Positions 1-7,907 of a stretch of 64,000 nt of DNA are shown piece after piece. The translations under genes were made by a program, and so were the position numbers. Source of the stretch: Methylopila sp. 73B (lineage in GTDB: Bacteria; Pseudomonadota; Alphaproteobacteria; Rhizobiales; Methylopilaceae). Where the stretch lies: NCBI RefSeq assembly GCF_000526315.1, contig NZ_JAFV01000001.1, forward strand, positions 2,604,001-2,668,000. The letters are read 5' to 3'. Positions within the stretch are counted from its first letter, which is position 1, and every line of letters starts with the position of its first letter. The notes under the pieces are model-generated. The model saw nothing but the letters and a program-made list of their open reading frames with translations. It did not search any database and was not told where the DNA came from.

Positions 1-11
1 GCTGAGCCCCC

Positions 12-377
12 ATGGCGCCGGCGCCGAAGCGGCTCGCGGCGTTCCGGCTGGGGCTCGACGCCGAGACGCGCGCGGCCTGGCTGCTGCGGCTGACCGGCTG
101 GCGCATCCTGAAGCGACGCTACGCCCAGAGCGGCGGCGAGATCGACCTGATCGCGGTCCGCGGGCAGACGCTCGCCTTCGTCGAGGTGAAGGCCCGCGCG
201 ACTCTGGAGGCGGCGGCCGAGGCCGTGACGCCGCGCCAGCAGGCCCGCATCCGCCGCGGGGCGGAGGCCTTTCTTGCGCGCGAGCCGGCTTATGCGGGAT
301 ATGTCATGACCTTCGACGTCGTCCTCGTCGCGCCCCGCCGCCTGCCGCGCCGTCTCCCAAACGCCTTCGGCCAGTAA
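12..377 (+). CDS. yraN: YraN family (UPF0102) nuclease-fold protein
   Basis: A small cytoplasmic protein of the UPF0102/YraN family, which has a restriction-endonuclease-like fold and no settled function. The family signature is visible at residues 41-62: GGEIDLIAV followed by FVEVKAR, which supplies the Glu/Asp/Glu-x-Lys pattern of the fold. The length of 121 aa is normal for the family. An in-frame TGA at 3-5 means the ATG at 12 is the only reasonable start. The gene lies 22 bases ahead of gshB. In many alphaproteobacteria the order is rsmI-yraN-gshB, so the TGA at 3-5 may be the end of rsmI; that is inference because only five bases are visible. Confidence 0.9.
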   Translation: MAPAPKRLAAFRLGLDAETRAAWLLRLTGWRILKRRYAQSGGEIDLIAVRGQTLAFVEVKARATLEAAAEAVTPRQQARIRRGAEAFLAREPAYAGYVMTFDVVLVAPRRLPRRLPNAFGQ

Positions 378-399
378 AAACCCCAAGCGGATCAGCCCC

Positions 400-1356
400 A
401 TGTCGCTTCGCGTCGCCGTGCAGATGGACCCGATCGAGCGCATCAACATCGCGGGCGATTCGACCTTCGCCCTGATGCTGGAAGCGCAGGCGCGCGGCCA
501 CTCGCTGCTCGTCTACACGCCCGACCGCCTGACCCAGACGACGCAAGGCGTGTTCGCGGCCATGCGGCCCGCGGAGGTGCGCGACGTCGCCGGCGACCAC
601 GTCACGCTCGGCGAGGAGCGCCGCGTCTCGCTCGGCGACGAGACCGACGTGGTGCTGCTGCGGCAGGACCCGCCGTTCGACATGGCCTACGTCACCACCA
701 CCCACATGCTGGAGCGGGTGCACCCGCGCACGCTGATCGTGAACGACCCCGCCGAGGTGCGCAACGCGCCGGAAAAGATCTTCGTGCTCGATTTTCCCGA
801 GCTGATGCCGCCCACCATCGTGACCCGCGACAAGGCCGAGATCGCGGCCTTCCGCGCCGAGCACGGCGACATCGTGGTGAAGCCGCTCTACGGCAACGGC
901 GGCGCGGCGGTGTTTCGCGTGACCGCCGACGACCTGAATTACGGCTCGCTGATCGACCTGTTCTCGACCACCTTCCGCGAGCCGTGGATGGTGCAGAAGT
1001 TCCTGCCGAAGGTCTCGCAAGGCGACAAGCGCATCCTGCTGGTGGACGGCGTGTTCGCGGGCGCGGTGAACCGCGTGCCGGCGGCGGGCGACCTGCGCGC
1101 CAACATGGTGCGCGGCGGCGCCGCGCAGACCACCGAGATCACCCCGCGCGAGCAGGAGATCTGCGCGCGCATCGGGCCGGAGCTGGCGCGGCGCGGCCTG
1201 CTGTTCGTCGGCATCGACGTGATCGACGGAAACCTCACCGAAATCAACGTGACCTCCCCCACCGGCATTCGCGCCATCAAGCGGCTCGGCGGCCCGGACG
1301 TCGCGGCGATCACCTGGGACGCCATCGAAGCCAAGCGGAGCCGCGCGGCCGCATGA
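400..1356 (+). CDS. gshB: Glutathione synthase (ATP-grasp)
   Basis: This enzyme joins gamma-glutamylcysteine and glycine to make glutathione, the second step of the pathway, in the cytoplasm. The 318-aa length matches bacterial GshB. Visible landmarks are the N-terminal [15 protein letters not shown] segment, [12 protein letters not shown] near residue 114, the ATP-grasp loop [13 protein letters not shown] near residue 162, and the metal/substrate-binding [11 protein letters not shown] near residue 281. The stop codon overlaps the start of mepA by four bases (ATGA), so the two are probably translated together. Glutathione use fits the gloA gene at 36820. Confidence 0.96.
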   Translation: MSLRVAVQMDPIERINIAGDSTFALMLEAQARGHSLLVYTPDRLTQTTQGVFAAMRPAEVRDVAGDHVTLGEERRVSLGDETDVVLLRQDPPFDMAYVTTTHMLERVHPRTLIVNDPAEVRNAPEKIFVLDFPELMPPTIVTRDKAEIAAFRAEHGDIVVKPLYGNGGAAVFRVTADDLNYGSLIDLFSTTFREPWMVQKFLPKVSQGDKRILLVDGVFAGAVNRVPAAGDLRANMVRGGAAQTTEITPREQEICARIGPELARRGLLFVGIDVIDGNLTEINVTSPTGIRAIKRLGGPDVAAITWDAIEAKRSRAAA

Positions 1357-2270
1357 CGCTGAAGATCACTCTCGCCGCAGCCGCGCTCTTCGCCTGCGCC
1401 GCCGGCGCGGCCTTTGCGCAGGACGTGACGCCGCCCGGCTTCCGCCTGCCGCCGATGCCGCCGATCACCGCGACGACGCCCGCGAAGGAGCTGTTCGGCC
1501 GGGTGACGCGCCCGAGCACGGGGCGCGAGCGGTCGATCGGCTTCTACTCCAAGGGCTGTCTCGCGAGCGCCTCCATGCTGCCGCTGAGCGGCCCGACCTG
1601 GCAGGTGATGCGGCCCTCGCGCGACCGGTTCTACGGCCGGCTGACGCTGGTGAGCTTCATCCAGCGGTTTTCGAAGCGGGTCGCCTCGAACACCTCCTGG
1701 CCGGGGGTGCTGGTCGGCGACATGTCGCAGCCGCGCGGCGGGCCCATGATCAAGGGCCACGCCTCGCACCAGATCGGCCTCGACGTGGACATCTGGCTGC
1801 GGCCGATGCCGAACCAGGAACTGACGACGGCGCAGCGCGAGACGCTGATGTCCACCAACGTCGTCGCCGAGAACCGGATCGACATGAACCGCTTCTGGAC
1901 CGCGAACCACATGCAGGTGCTGAAAGACGCGGCGCTCGACCCGCAGGTGGAGCGCATCCTGGTCAACCCGGCGATCAAGCGCGCGGTGTGCCGCGACGCG
2001 CGCGGCGACCGCGGCTGGCTGCAGAAGGTGCGCCCGCAGTGGGGCCACGACTACCACTTCCACGTGCGGCTGGGCTGCCCCGCGGGCGAGGCCTCCTGCA
2101 AGCCGCAGGCGGACGTGATCCCCGGCGACGGCTGCGGCAAGCCGCTGGATTGGTGGTTCACGCCCGGCCGCCTGTTCCCGACGCAGCCGAAGATCCCGCC
2201 AAAGCCGCGCCCCCCGATGACGCTGAAGGACATGCCGCCGGACTGCGCGGCCGTCATCCGCGAGCCGTGA
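1353..2270 (+). CDS. mepA: Penicillin-insensitive murein endopeptidase (MepA/M74)
   Basis: A periplasmic LAS-type zinc peptidase that cuts D-Ala-meso-DAP cross-links in peptidoglycan. The start at 1353 overlaps the gshB stop and gives a clean Sec signal peptide (hydrophobic stretch at residues 5-20, likely cut after AFA at residue 22); longer reading in this frame would run back through gshB. The metal-binding motifs are intact: [13 protein letters not shown] near residue 136 and HDYHFHVRL near residue 232. Several cysteines in the mature part suit periplasmic disulfides. The length of 305 aa is close to E. coli MepA. Confident. Confidence 0.94.
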   Translation: MTLKITLAAAALFACAAGAAFAQDVTPPGFRLPPMPPITATTPAKELFGRVTRPSTGRERSIGFYSKGCLASASMLPLSGPTWQVMRPSRDRFYGRLTLVSFIQRFSKRVASNTSWPGVLVGDMSQPRGGPMIKGHASHQIGLDVDIWLRPMPNQELTTAQRETLMSTNVVAENRIDMNRFWTANHMQVLKDAALDPQVERILVNPAIKRAVCRDARGDRGWLQKVRPQWGHDYHFHVRLGCPAGEASCKPQADVIPGDGCGKPLDWWFTPGRLFPTQPKIPPKPRPPMTLKDMPPDCAAVIREP

Positions 2271-2363
2271 CCCAGGCGGCCGAGCCGCGAGATGTTCGCT
2301 GATTGTTCTTGACGGCCGTTTGCTCTCCGCTACCATCGCGTGCGTCAGGGTGGGGGCGGCGGC

Positions 2364-3893
2364 ATGGTCGTGTGGGTCTCAACGGTGGCGTTCGAGGGCA
2401 TCGATGCGCGGGCCGTCGACGTGCAGGTGCAGGTCGCGCCGGGCCTGCCCGCCTTCAACGTGGTGGGCCTGCCGGACAAGGCGGTGACCGAGGCGCGCGA
2501 GCGGGTGCGCTCCGCGCTGATCGCCTCCGGCCTCGCGCTGCCGCCGCGGCGCATCACGGTCAACCTCGCCCCCGCCGACCTGCCCAAGGAGGGCAGCCAC
2601 TTCGACCTGCCGATCGCGCTCGGGCTGATGGCGGCGATCGGCGCCGTGCCGCAGGACGCGCTCGCCGGCGTGACCGTGCTGGGCGAGCTCGCGCTCGACG
2701 GCACGATCGCGAGCGTCGCGGGCTGCCTTCCGGCGGCGGTCGCGGCGGTCGCCCGCGGCCATGCGCTGATCTGCCCGGAGGCCTGCGGGCCCGAGGCCGC
2801 CTGGGCGAGCGCGGACCTCGCCATCGTCGCGCCCCGCTCGCTGCTCCAGATCGCGAACCACCTCAAGGGCGTGCAGGTGCTGGCCCGCCCCCGCCCCGGC
2901 CTGCCCGACGCGGTCGGCGCGCAGCCGGACTTGCGCGACGTCCGCGGCCAGGAGACGGCCAAGCGCGCGCTCGAGATCGCCGCCGCCGGCGGGCACAACA
3001 TCCTGCTCAACGGGCCGCCTGGCGCCGGCAAATCGATGCTCGCGAGCCGCCTGCCGTCGCTGCTGCCGCCGCTCGGGGCGCGCGAGCTGCTCGAGGTCGC
3101 GATGATCCGCTCGATCGCGGGGGAGCTCGCGGGCGGCCGGCTGTCGAACCGCCGGCCGTTCCGCGCGCCGCACCACTCGGCCTCCATGGCCGCGCTCGTC
3201 GGCGGCGGAGCGCGGCCCCGGCCCGGCGAGATCGCGCTCGCCCACAACGGCGTGCTGTTCCTCGACGAGCTGCCGGAGTTTTCCGCCCAGGCACTCGACG
3301 CGCTGCGGCAGCCGCTCGAGACCGGCGAGGCGGTGATCGCCCGCGCCAACCATCGCATCGCCTATCCCGCCCGCTTCCAGCTGGTCGCGGCCATGAACCC
3401 CTGCCGCTGCGGCGGAGGCGAGGCCGGGCACGCCTGCCGCCGCGGCCCGCGCTGCGCCGCGGACTACCAGGCGCGGATCTCCGGCCCGCTGCTCGACCGC
3501 ATCGACCTGCGCCTCGACGTGCCGGCGGTGAGCGCCGCCGACCTGATGGCGCCGCCCGCGCTCGAGGACAGCGCGACGGTCGCCGCCCGCGTCGCCGACG
3601 CCCGCCGCCGGCAGGCGAGCCGCTTCGCCGCGCTCGGGCTGGACGGCGTTTCCGTGAACGCCCATGCGCCGGTCGCGCTGCTGGAGGAGGTCGCCCGTCC
3701 CGACGCCGCGGGCCTGAAGCTGCTGCGCGACGCCGCCGACGCGCTCAAACTGTCGGCGCGGGGGTATCACCGGGTTCTCAAGGTCGCCCGCACCATCGCC
3801 GACCTCGACGGCGTGGAGACCGTCGGCCGCATCCATCTCGCCGAAGCCCTGGCCTACCGCGCGGCGCCCGCCTCCGCGGCGCAGGCGGCGTAA
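2364..3893 (+). CDS. comM: YifB/ComM family AAA ATPase (Mg-chelatase-like)
   Basis: ComM-type helicase of the YifB family. In naturally transformable bacteria ComM drives branch migration during integration of incoming DNA; elsewhere the role is uncertain. The order is an N-terminal ChlI-like domain (VGLPDKAV, near residue 35), Walker A GPPGAGKSM near residue 217, Walker B VLFLDELPEF near residue 297, the MNPCRCG cysteine motif near residue 345, and a C-terminal Mg-chelatase domain ending with YHRVLKVARTIADL. The start at 2364 (MVVWVSTVAFEGI) matches the usual beginning of the family and is preceded by a GGGGGCGG run; a GTG at 2340 would add eight residues. 509 aa is the normal length. Confidence 0.94.
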   Translation: MVVWVSTVAFEGIDARAVDVQVQVAPGLPAFNVVGLPDKAVTEARERVRSALIASGLALPPRRITVNLAPADLPKEGSHFDLPIALGLMAAIGAVPQDALAGVTVLGELALDGTIASVAGCLPAAVAAVARGHALICPEACGPEAAWASADLAIVAPRSLLQIANHLKGVQVLARPRPGLPDAVGAQPDLRDVRGQETAKRALEIAAAGGHNILLNGPPGAGKSMLASRLPSLLPPLGARELLEVAMIRSIAGELAGGRLSNRRPFRAPHHSASMAALVGGGARPRPGEIALAHNGVLFLDELPEFSAQALDALRQPLETGEAVIARANHRIAYPARFQLVAAMNPCRCGGGEAGHACRRGPRCAADYQARISGPLLDRIDLRLDVPAVSAADLMAPPALEDSATVAARVADARRRQASRFAALGLDGVSVNAHAPVALLEEVARPDAAGLKLLRDAADALKLSARGYHRVLKVARTIADLDGVETVGRIHLAEALAYRAAPASAAQAA

Positions 3894-3927
3894 GCCGCAC
3901 CTTTCACGTCACGGGCCAAGGCGCAGA

Positions 3928-4115
3928 CATCCCTCCTCGCGCCGAAGGCGTGGGGAGGGATGCCTCGGCCGGCAGGCCGAGGTCGGGTAGGGTCTCGGAC
4001 GTAGGGCGCGACGGCGCGGGAGCGCGGCGGCGGGGGAGGTTCGTCCGGCGCCAACCCCACCCGGCCGGGCTTCGCCCGTCCACCCTCCCCTCTATCGAGG
4101 GAGGGATCGCCCGTG
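3928..4115. repeat. Intergenic palindromic repeat, family A (copy 1)
   Basis: This fills the gap between the converging comM and HlyD genes. It consists of two inverted halves: CATCCCTCCTC followed by CTCGGCCGGCAGGCCGAGG at the left, and the right half CCCACCCGGCCGGGC, CGCCCGTCCACCCTCCCC and GAGGGAGGG. Closely similar units occur at 36601-36755 and 56138-56320, always between genes. Such mosaic repeats are common in Hyphomicrobiales genomes. In this position it could also stop transcription from both sides. Confidence 0.75.
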
Positions 4116-4161
4116 CTTCATCCTCCGACCTCGAAGACCTGACCCGGCGTCGGCGGACGGC

Positions 4162-5034
4162 TCACCGCGTAGCGGGATGCACCACCACCGTCGCGGTCAT
4201 GCCCGCTGCGAGGGTCACGCCGGCCGGCAGCGGGTCGAGCTTGATGCGGACCGGAATGCGCTGGGCCAGCCGCACCCAGGTGAAGCTCGGATTGACGTTC
4301 GCGATCAGGTCCGCGCTCGTGACGTTGTCGCGGTCGACGATGGCCCGCGCCACGCTCTCCACATGGCCCGTGAGATCGCCGTCGTGGCCCATCAGGCGCG
4401 CCGTCGCCGGGTCGCCCTCGCGGATCGCGCGCAGCTTGGTCTCCTCAAAATAGCCGGCCACGTAGAACGAGTCGCTGTCGACCACGGCGACGGCGGCCTT
4501 GCCGGCGGTCGCGTAGTCGCCCTCGTTCAGCAGCAGGTTGGTGACGTAGCCGTTGACCGGCGAGCGCACCACGGTGCGGTCGAAGTTGAGCTTCGCGACG
4601 TCGCGTTCGACGATCGCCTGCCGCCACGCGGCTTCGGCGGTGACGACCGCGGTGCGGGCCTGCTCGCGCGCCTCGTCGGCGACGGCGGCGGAGGTCAGCT
4701 TGTCCCGGCGGTCCGCCTCCTTGCGCCGCTGCTGCAGCTCGCCGAAGCGCCCGTCGACCGTCGCTTCGGCCTGGTCGAGCGCGAGCTTGTAGCGGGCCTG
4801 GTCGATGACGAAGAGCACGTCGCCCTTCTTCACCGTCTGGTTGTCCTGCACGGTCAGGTCGGTCGCGGCTCCCGAGACGTCGGGCGTCACCTGGATGACG
4901 TTTGCGCGCACGCGGCCGTCCCGCGTCCACGGCGTGTCGGCGTAGGCGCGCCAGACGTACCAGCCGCCGGCGAGGGCTGCGGCGAAGACGACGAGGGTGA
5001 GGAGGACCCGAAAGCTCCTCGCGGCGATCGACAT
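4162..5034 (-). CDS. HlyD-family periplasmic adaptor (AaeA-like) of an efflux system
   Basis: Membrane fusion protein that links the FUSC inner-membrane pump to the periplasm. It has one N-terminal membrane anchor (about residues 9-27), the HlyD barrel entry DTPWTRDGRVRANVIQVTPDVSG, a lipoyl half near residues 60-75, a helical hairpin (about 85-150), the second lipoyl half (VRSPVNGYVTNLLLNEGDY) and a C-terminal beta-barrel. The size of 290 aa fits AaeA. I chose the ATG at 5034; a TTG at 5043 sits too close to the only GAGG upstream. It is the last gene of the marR-FUSC-DUF1656-HlyD operon, 13 bases after DUF1656. The substrate is unknown; relatives export aromatic acids. Confidence 0.92.
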   Translation of the reverse strand: MSIAARSFRVLLTLVVFAAALAGGWYVWRAYADTPWTRDGRVRANVIQVTPDVSGAATDLTVQDNQTVKKGDVLFVIDQARYKLALDQAEATVDGRFGELQQRRKEADRRDKLTSAAVADEAREQARTAVVTAEAAWRQAIVERDVAKLNFDRTVVRSPVNGYVTNLLLNEGDYATAGKAAVAVVDSDSFYVAGYFEETKLRAIREGDPATARLMGHDGDLTGHVESVARAIVDRDNVTSADLIANVNPSFTWVRLAQRIPVRIKLDPLPAGVTLAAGMTATVVVHPATR

Positions 5035-5047
5035 GATTTGCAAAGCC

Positions 5048-5245
5048 TCACATCAGGACGGCGACGACCGCCGCCAGCGTCAGCACGTAGGCCGACACGT
5101 TGAACAGGGCGGGGTGCCAGACGAGCCGGTAGAAGCCGGTCCGCTCCAGCACGATGCGGAGCGGCTGCCAGATCAGGCCCGCAAGCGCCGCGTAGAGCAG
5201 CAGGGGCGGCACGAAGACGCCGAAGATGTCGACCTCCTTGATCAC
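5048..5245 (-). CDS. DUF1656 small membrane protein (AaeX-like)
   Basis: A 65-aa inner-membrane protein with two predicted membrane segments (about residues 11-32 and 43-63). DUF1656 proteins almost always sit between FUSC pumps and HlyD adaptors, as AaeX does in E. coli, and their exact role in the pump is not known. The N-terminal IKEVDIFGVFVPPLLLYAAL is typical of the family. The start is a GTG at 5245 that overlaps the FUSC stop by four bases (GTGA), so it is probably translated by coupling. Confidence 0.9.
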   Translation of the reverse strand: MIKEVDIFGVFVPPLLLYAALAGLIWQPLRIVLERTGFYRLVWHPALFNVSAYVLTLAAVVAVLM

Positions 5246-7275
5246 GCCGCGGCCTCCCCGAGGCCCCGCGCCGCGCCGAACAGGGCGGGATGCTGCGCGA
5301 GGCTCGACCGTAGCGCCGCGATCCAGACCGCGAGCTCCGCGGCCTCCGCCTCGTCGGCGGGCCCCTGCGCCAGCGCTGCGCTGAGCGCCGCGTCCAGCCG
5401 GTCGAGCGGCGGCGCGGAGGGCTCCCGACGGGCGAGCCGGCGGAAATGGCGCGCGAGTTCGGCGAGGGCGCCGGCGAGCGGCGCGCCGACGGCCGGCGGC
5501 AGGCCCCGCACCACGCGGCGCAGCGCCAGGGTGTTGAGGCCGACGCGCAGCGCCGCCAGCGCGCCCTGCTCCAGCGCGAGCTGGCGCGGGTCGCCGAGGT
5601 CGAGGCGGGCCATCAGCCCATTGATGCGGTCGAACATGCGGCTCTCGAACGCGGTGCGCGTCGGGGCTTCGCGGCTTGCGGCCGCCTCCGCGAGGTCGCG
5701 GCGCAGCCCCGCGATCAGCCGCGCCACCGGCCAGGCCGTCCCGATCGGCCGCAGCACGCGCAGCAGCGCGGTGGCCAAGCCGAGCCCGAACAGGCTTGCG
5801 ACCGTCGTGTTGGCGTAGGCCGCGAAATCGTAGGCCATGACGTTGCTCAGCGACAGGATGTTGATCGCCCCGAGGCCGAGCGCGAGCGCGCGCAGCGTGT
5901 AGGCCGGGATCGACATGGCGTAGGCGGTGGCGAACACCAGCGGGGCGAGCGCGAGGGCGAGCGCCTCAAAGCCTTCGAGCCGCGGCAGCACGCCGAACAG
6001 ATAGACCCCCGCCACCAGCGCGCCCACGGCCGTCATCAGGGTGAAGCCGCCCGCCGCCGCCGCGGGATCGTCCGCCTGGGCGAACAGGCTCGCCATGACG
6101 GCGACGAAGATCACCGCGCCCGCCCCGCTCACCCAGCCCGACAGGATCCAGAAGGCGAAAGTGCCGACCAGCGCGACGAAGGCTGCGGCGGCGGCCGTGA
6201 AGGCGAGCTGGTAGTCGCGGTAGCGCTCGAGCGTGGCCGGCGCTTCGCCCGCCGCGCGGTCGGTCTCCGGCGCCCTGAGGTCGGACAGTCCGTCGAGGTC
6301 GTCGCGCAGCGCGAGCAGATCGGCGACGCGGACCAGGATGGTCCGCTCCAGCACCGCGCCGGCGCCCGCCTGCATCGCGGCGAAATCGGGAGCCGCCGCG
6401 AACACGGCCTTCGCCGCCGCGGCGCGCGCCGCCGGCGGCGCGCCGGCCGCCATCGCGTCCGCGGCGCCGGCGAGCGTGGGGGCCAGCGCCGCGAAGCGTT
6501 CCGGGCGCTCGGCGCGCAGAATCTCCATGCGGTCGTGGATCGCGACGACCAGCGCGAGGAAGGAGATCAGCCGCCCATGCAGCAGCCGGATGCGGCGGTT
6601 GGAGAGCCGCACGGTCGCGCTGTCGAACGAGGCGTGGATGCGCAGTCCGTCGAGCGTCGCCACGTTCGCGACCAGCGCGCGCCGGTCGCGAAGCACCGCG
6701 GCCGGGTCGGGCCGCCCGCGCAGCGTGTCGGCGGCCCAGCGCGAGGCCGAGGCGAGCGCGGTTTCCGCCGAGCCCCTCAGGGCGCGCCCGGCGTTGCGCG
6801 GGAAGAACACCTGGCTCAGGATGGTCGCGGACGCGAGGCCGACGAAGATTTCGGCGATGCGGTCGAGCGCCGCCAAAAACACTGTGTCCGGCGCGTCCAA
6901 CACCGGAAAGGCGATGATCGCGACGGTGTAGCCGGACAGCAACGGGCCGTAGGAGGCGGGCGCGTCGCGCAGATAGATCGACACGAAGACGCAGCCCGCG
7001 ATCCAGAGCGAGACCGCGACCACGAACAGCTCGCGGGCGTCGTAGAGCGTCGCGGTGACCGCGATCGCGACGACGCCGCCGACGACGGTGCCGACCACGC
7101 GGTAGAGCGCCTTCGACAGGACCATGCCGGTCAGCGGCTGCGAGACGATAAAGACCGTCATGATGGAGCTCGACGCTTGGGGGAGCTCAACCACGAAGGC
7201 GACGAAGGCCGCCAGGCCCGCCGCGAGCGTGGTGCGCGCCGCGAAGATCAGGCGGTCGCGGACGATGGGGCTCAC
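5242..7275 (-). CDS. FUSC family inner-membrane efflux transporter (AaeB-like)
   Basis: The pump subunit of an aromatic-acid-type efflux system. It shows the FUSC layout: an N-terminal set of about six membrane helices (roughly residues 10-165), a soluble helical domain (170-355), a second set of helices (about 360-510) and a C-terminal soluble domain. The GTG at 7275 (SPIVRDRLIFAARTT) overlaps the marR stop by four bases and starts exactly where the family normally starts; upstream codons in this frame are the marR gene read out of frame. At 677 aa it is typical. It is cotranscribed with marR, DUF1656 and HlyD. Confidence 0.92.
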   Translation of the reverse strand: MSPIVRDRLIFAARTTLAAGLAAFVAFVVELPQASSSIMTVFIVSQPLTGMVLSKALYRVVGTVVGGVVAIAVTATLYDARELFVVAVSLWIAGCVFVSIYLRDAPASYGPLLSGYTVAIIAFPVLDAPDTVFLAALDRIAEIFVGLASATILSQVFFPRNAGRALRGSAETALASASRWAADTLRGRPDPAAVLRDRRALVANVATLDGLRIHASFDSATVRLSNRRIRLLHGRLISFLALVVAIHDRMEILRAERPERFAALAPTLAGAADAMAAGAPPAARAAAAKAVFAAAPDFAAMQAGAGAVLERTILVRVADLLALRDDLDGLSDLRAPETDRAAGEAPATLERYRDYQLAFTAAAAAFVALVGTFAFWILSGWVSGAGAVIFVAVMASLFAQADDPAAAAGGFTLMTAVGALVAGVYLFGVLPRLEGFEALALALAPLVFATAYAMSIPAYTLRALALGLGAINILSLSNVMAYDFAAYANTTVASLFGLGLATALLRVLRPIGTAWPVARLIAGLRRDLAEAAASREAPTRTAFESRMFDRINGLMARLDLGDPRQLALEQGALAALRVGLNTLALRRVVRGLPPAVGAPLAGALAELARHFRRLARREPSAPPLDRLDAALSAALAQGPADEAEAAELAVWIAALRSSLAQHPALFGAARGLGEAAA

Positions 7276-7721
7276 GAGCGCGGGCTCCGGTCGGCCGCGA
7301 GCCGCGCGAGCAACCGCGTCGCGCCGGCGATCTCCTCGGCGGGCGCGCCCTCCAGCATCTCCGCGCAAACCTCCGCCACCACCTGCTTGAGCCGCGCCGT
7401 CTCGTCGCGGCCCCGCGCGGTGAAATGGAGCGTCTTGGCGCGGCGGTCAGTGGGGTCTTCGCGGCGCTCGATCAGTTTGGCCTTGGCCAGGCGATCGAGC
7501 AGGCGGACGAGCGAGGGCCCCTCGATCCCGAGCGAGTGCGCGAGGTCGTGCTGGCGGGCGCCCTCCCCCAGCCGGTCGAGGTGCAGCAGCGGGCGCCAGC
7601 TCGCGTCGCTCAGGTCATAGCGCGCGAGCGCCTCGTCGATCGTCCGGCGCCAGCGGCGCGCGGCGAGCGTGAGGCCGAAGCCGAAATCGGTGACGACGGA
7701 AGGCGACGGGCGAGACGACAT
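7272..7721 (-). CDS. MarR family transcriptional regulator
   Basis: A winged-helix repressor likely to control the efflux operon that it heads. The DNA-binding part is clear: LSDASWRPLLHL, the recognition helix region IEGPSLVRLLDRLAKAKLIERR and the wing DPTDRRAKTLHFTARG (residues about 37-105). At 149 aa the length fits. The ATG at 7721 was preferred over the GTG at 7727, because the extra two residues would overlap the inverted repeat just upstream. Its ligand is probably the pump substrate, as for other MarR-efflux pairs; that is inference from context. Confidence 0.92.
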   Translation of the reverse strand: MSSRPSPSVVTDFGFGLTLAARRWRRTIDEALARYDLSDASWRPLLHLDRLGEGARQHDLAHSLGIEGPSLVRLLDRLAKAKLIERREDPTDRRAKTLHFTARGRDETARLKQVVAEVCAEMLEGAPAEEIAGATRLLARLAADRSPRS

Positions 7722-7725
7722 CCGC

Positions 7726-7750
7726 ACTAATTAGGACGCTATCTAATAGT
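7726..7750. promoter_or_regulatory. Candidate MarR operator
   Basis: An AT-rich imperfect inverted repeat immediately upstream of the marR start. The core arms are ATTAG (7730-7734) and CTAAT (7743-7747), eight bases apart, and they extend outward to ACTA and TAGT at the ends. The size and position suit a MarR dimer site overlapping the promoter, giving autoregulation of the pump operon. The local AT content contrasts with the GC-rich surroundings. Confidence 0.5.
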
Positions 7751-7848
7751 CCGCTAGGGACATCGCGCATGGCTGAGCCGCGCTCAGCAGGCCGCGCCGC
7801 GCCAATTCGCTTTCGCTCGCAGGTGCGAAGACGCTATCTTGCGCTGCG

Positions 7849-7873
7849 GGAACCCTATGGGTGCGCTCGCGTT
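7849..7873 (+). promoter_or_regulatory. EcfG-type (general stress) promoter of mscS
   Basis: GGAAC at 7849-7853, a 16-base spacer, then CGTT at 7870-7873 (continuing CC). This is a perfect match to the alphaproteobacterial EcfG/SigT consensus GGAAC-N16/17-CGTT. It lies 35 bases upstream of the mscS ATG, correctly oriented, leaving room for a short leader and a ribosome-binding site. Confidence 0.7.
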
Positions 7874-7907
7874 CCCTGTTCTTACGTCGCACAGATCAGG
7901 GGGTCGC

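Noticed and set aside
1-11. End of rsmI
   Set aside because: Only five bases with a TGA are visible, too little to annotate.
939-2336. Long minus-strand open frame opposite gshB/mepA
   Set aside because: It has the low-complexity Arg/Ala/His-rich composition of antisense frames in high-GC DNA, and the plus strand encodes well-known proteins.
3894-4161. Possible CRISPR or tandem array in repeat DNA
   Set aside because: The units are inverted and mosaic, not regular direct repeats with unique spacers; no cas genes are present.
5446-7620. 724-codon plus-strand open frame opposite the FUSC gene
   Set aside because: It is a shadow of the FUSC and marR genes; it has no recognisable domains and an unnatural Arg/Glu/Gln/His-rich composition.
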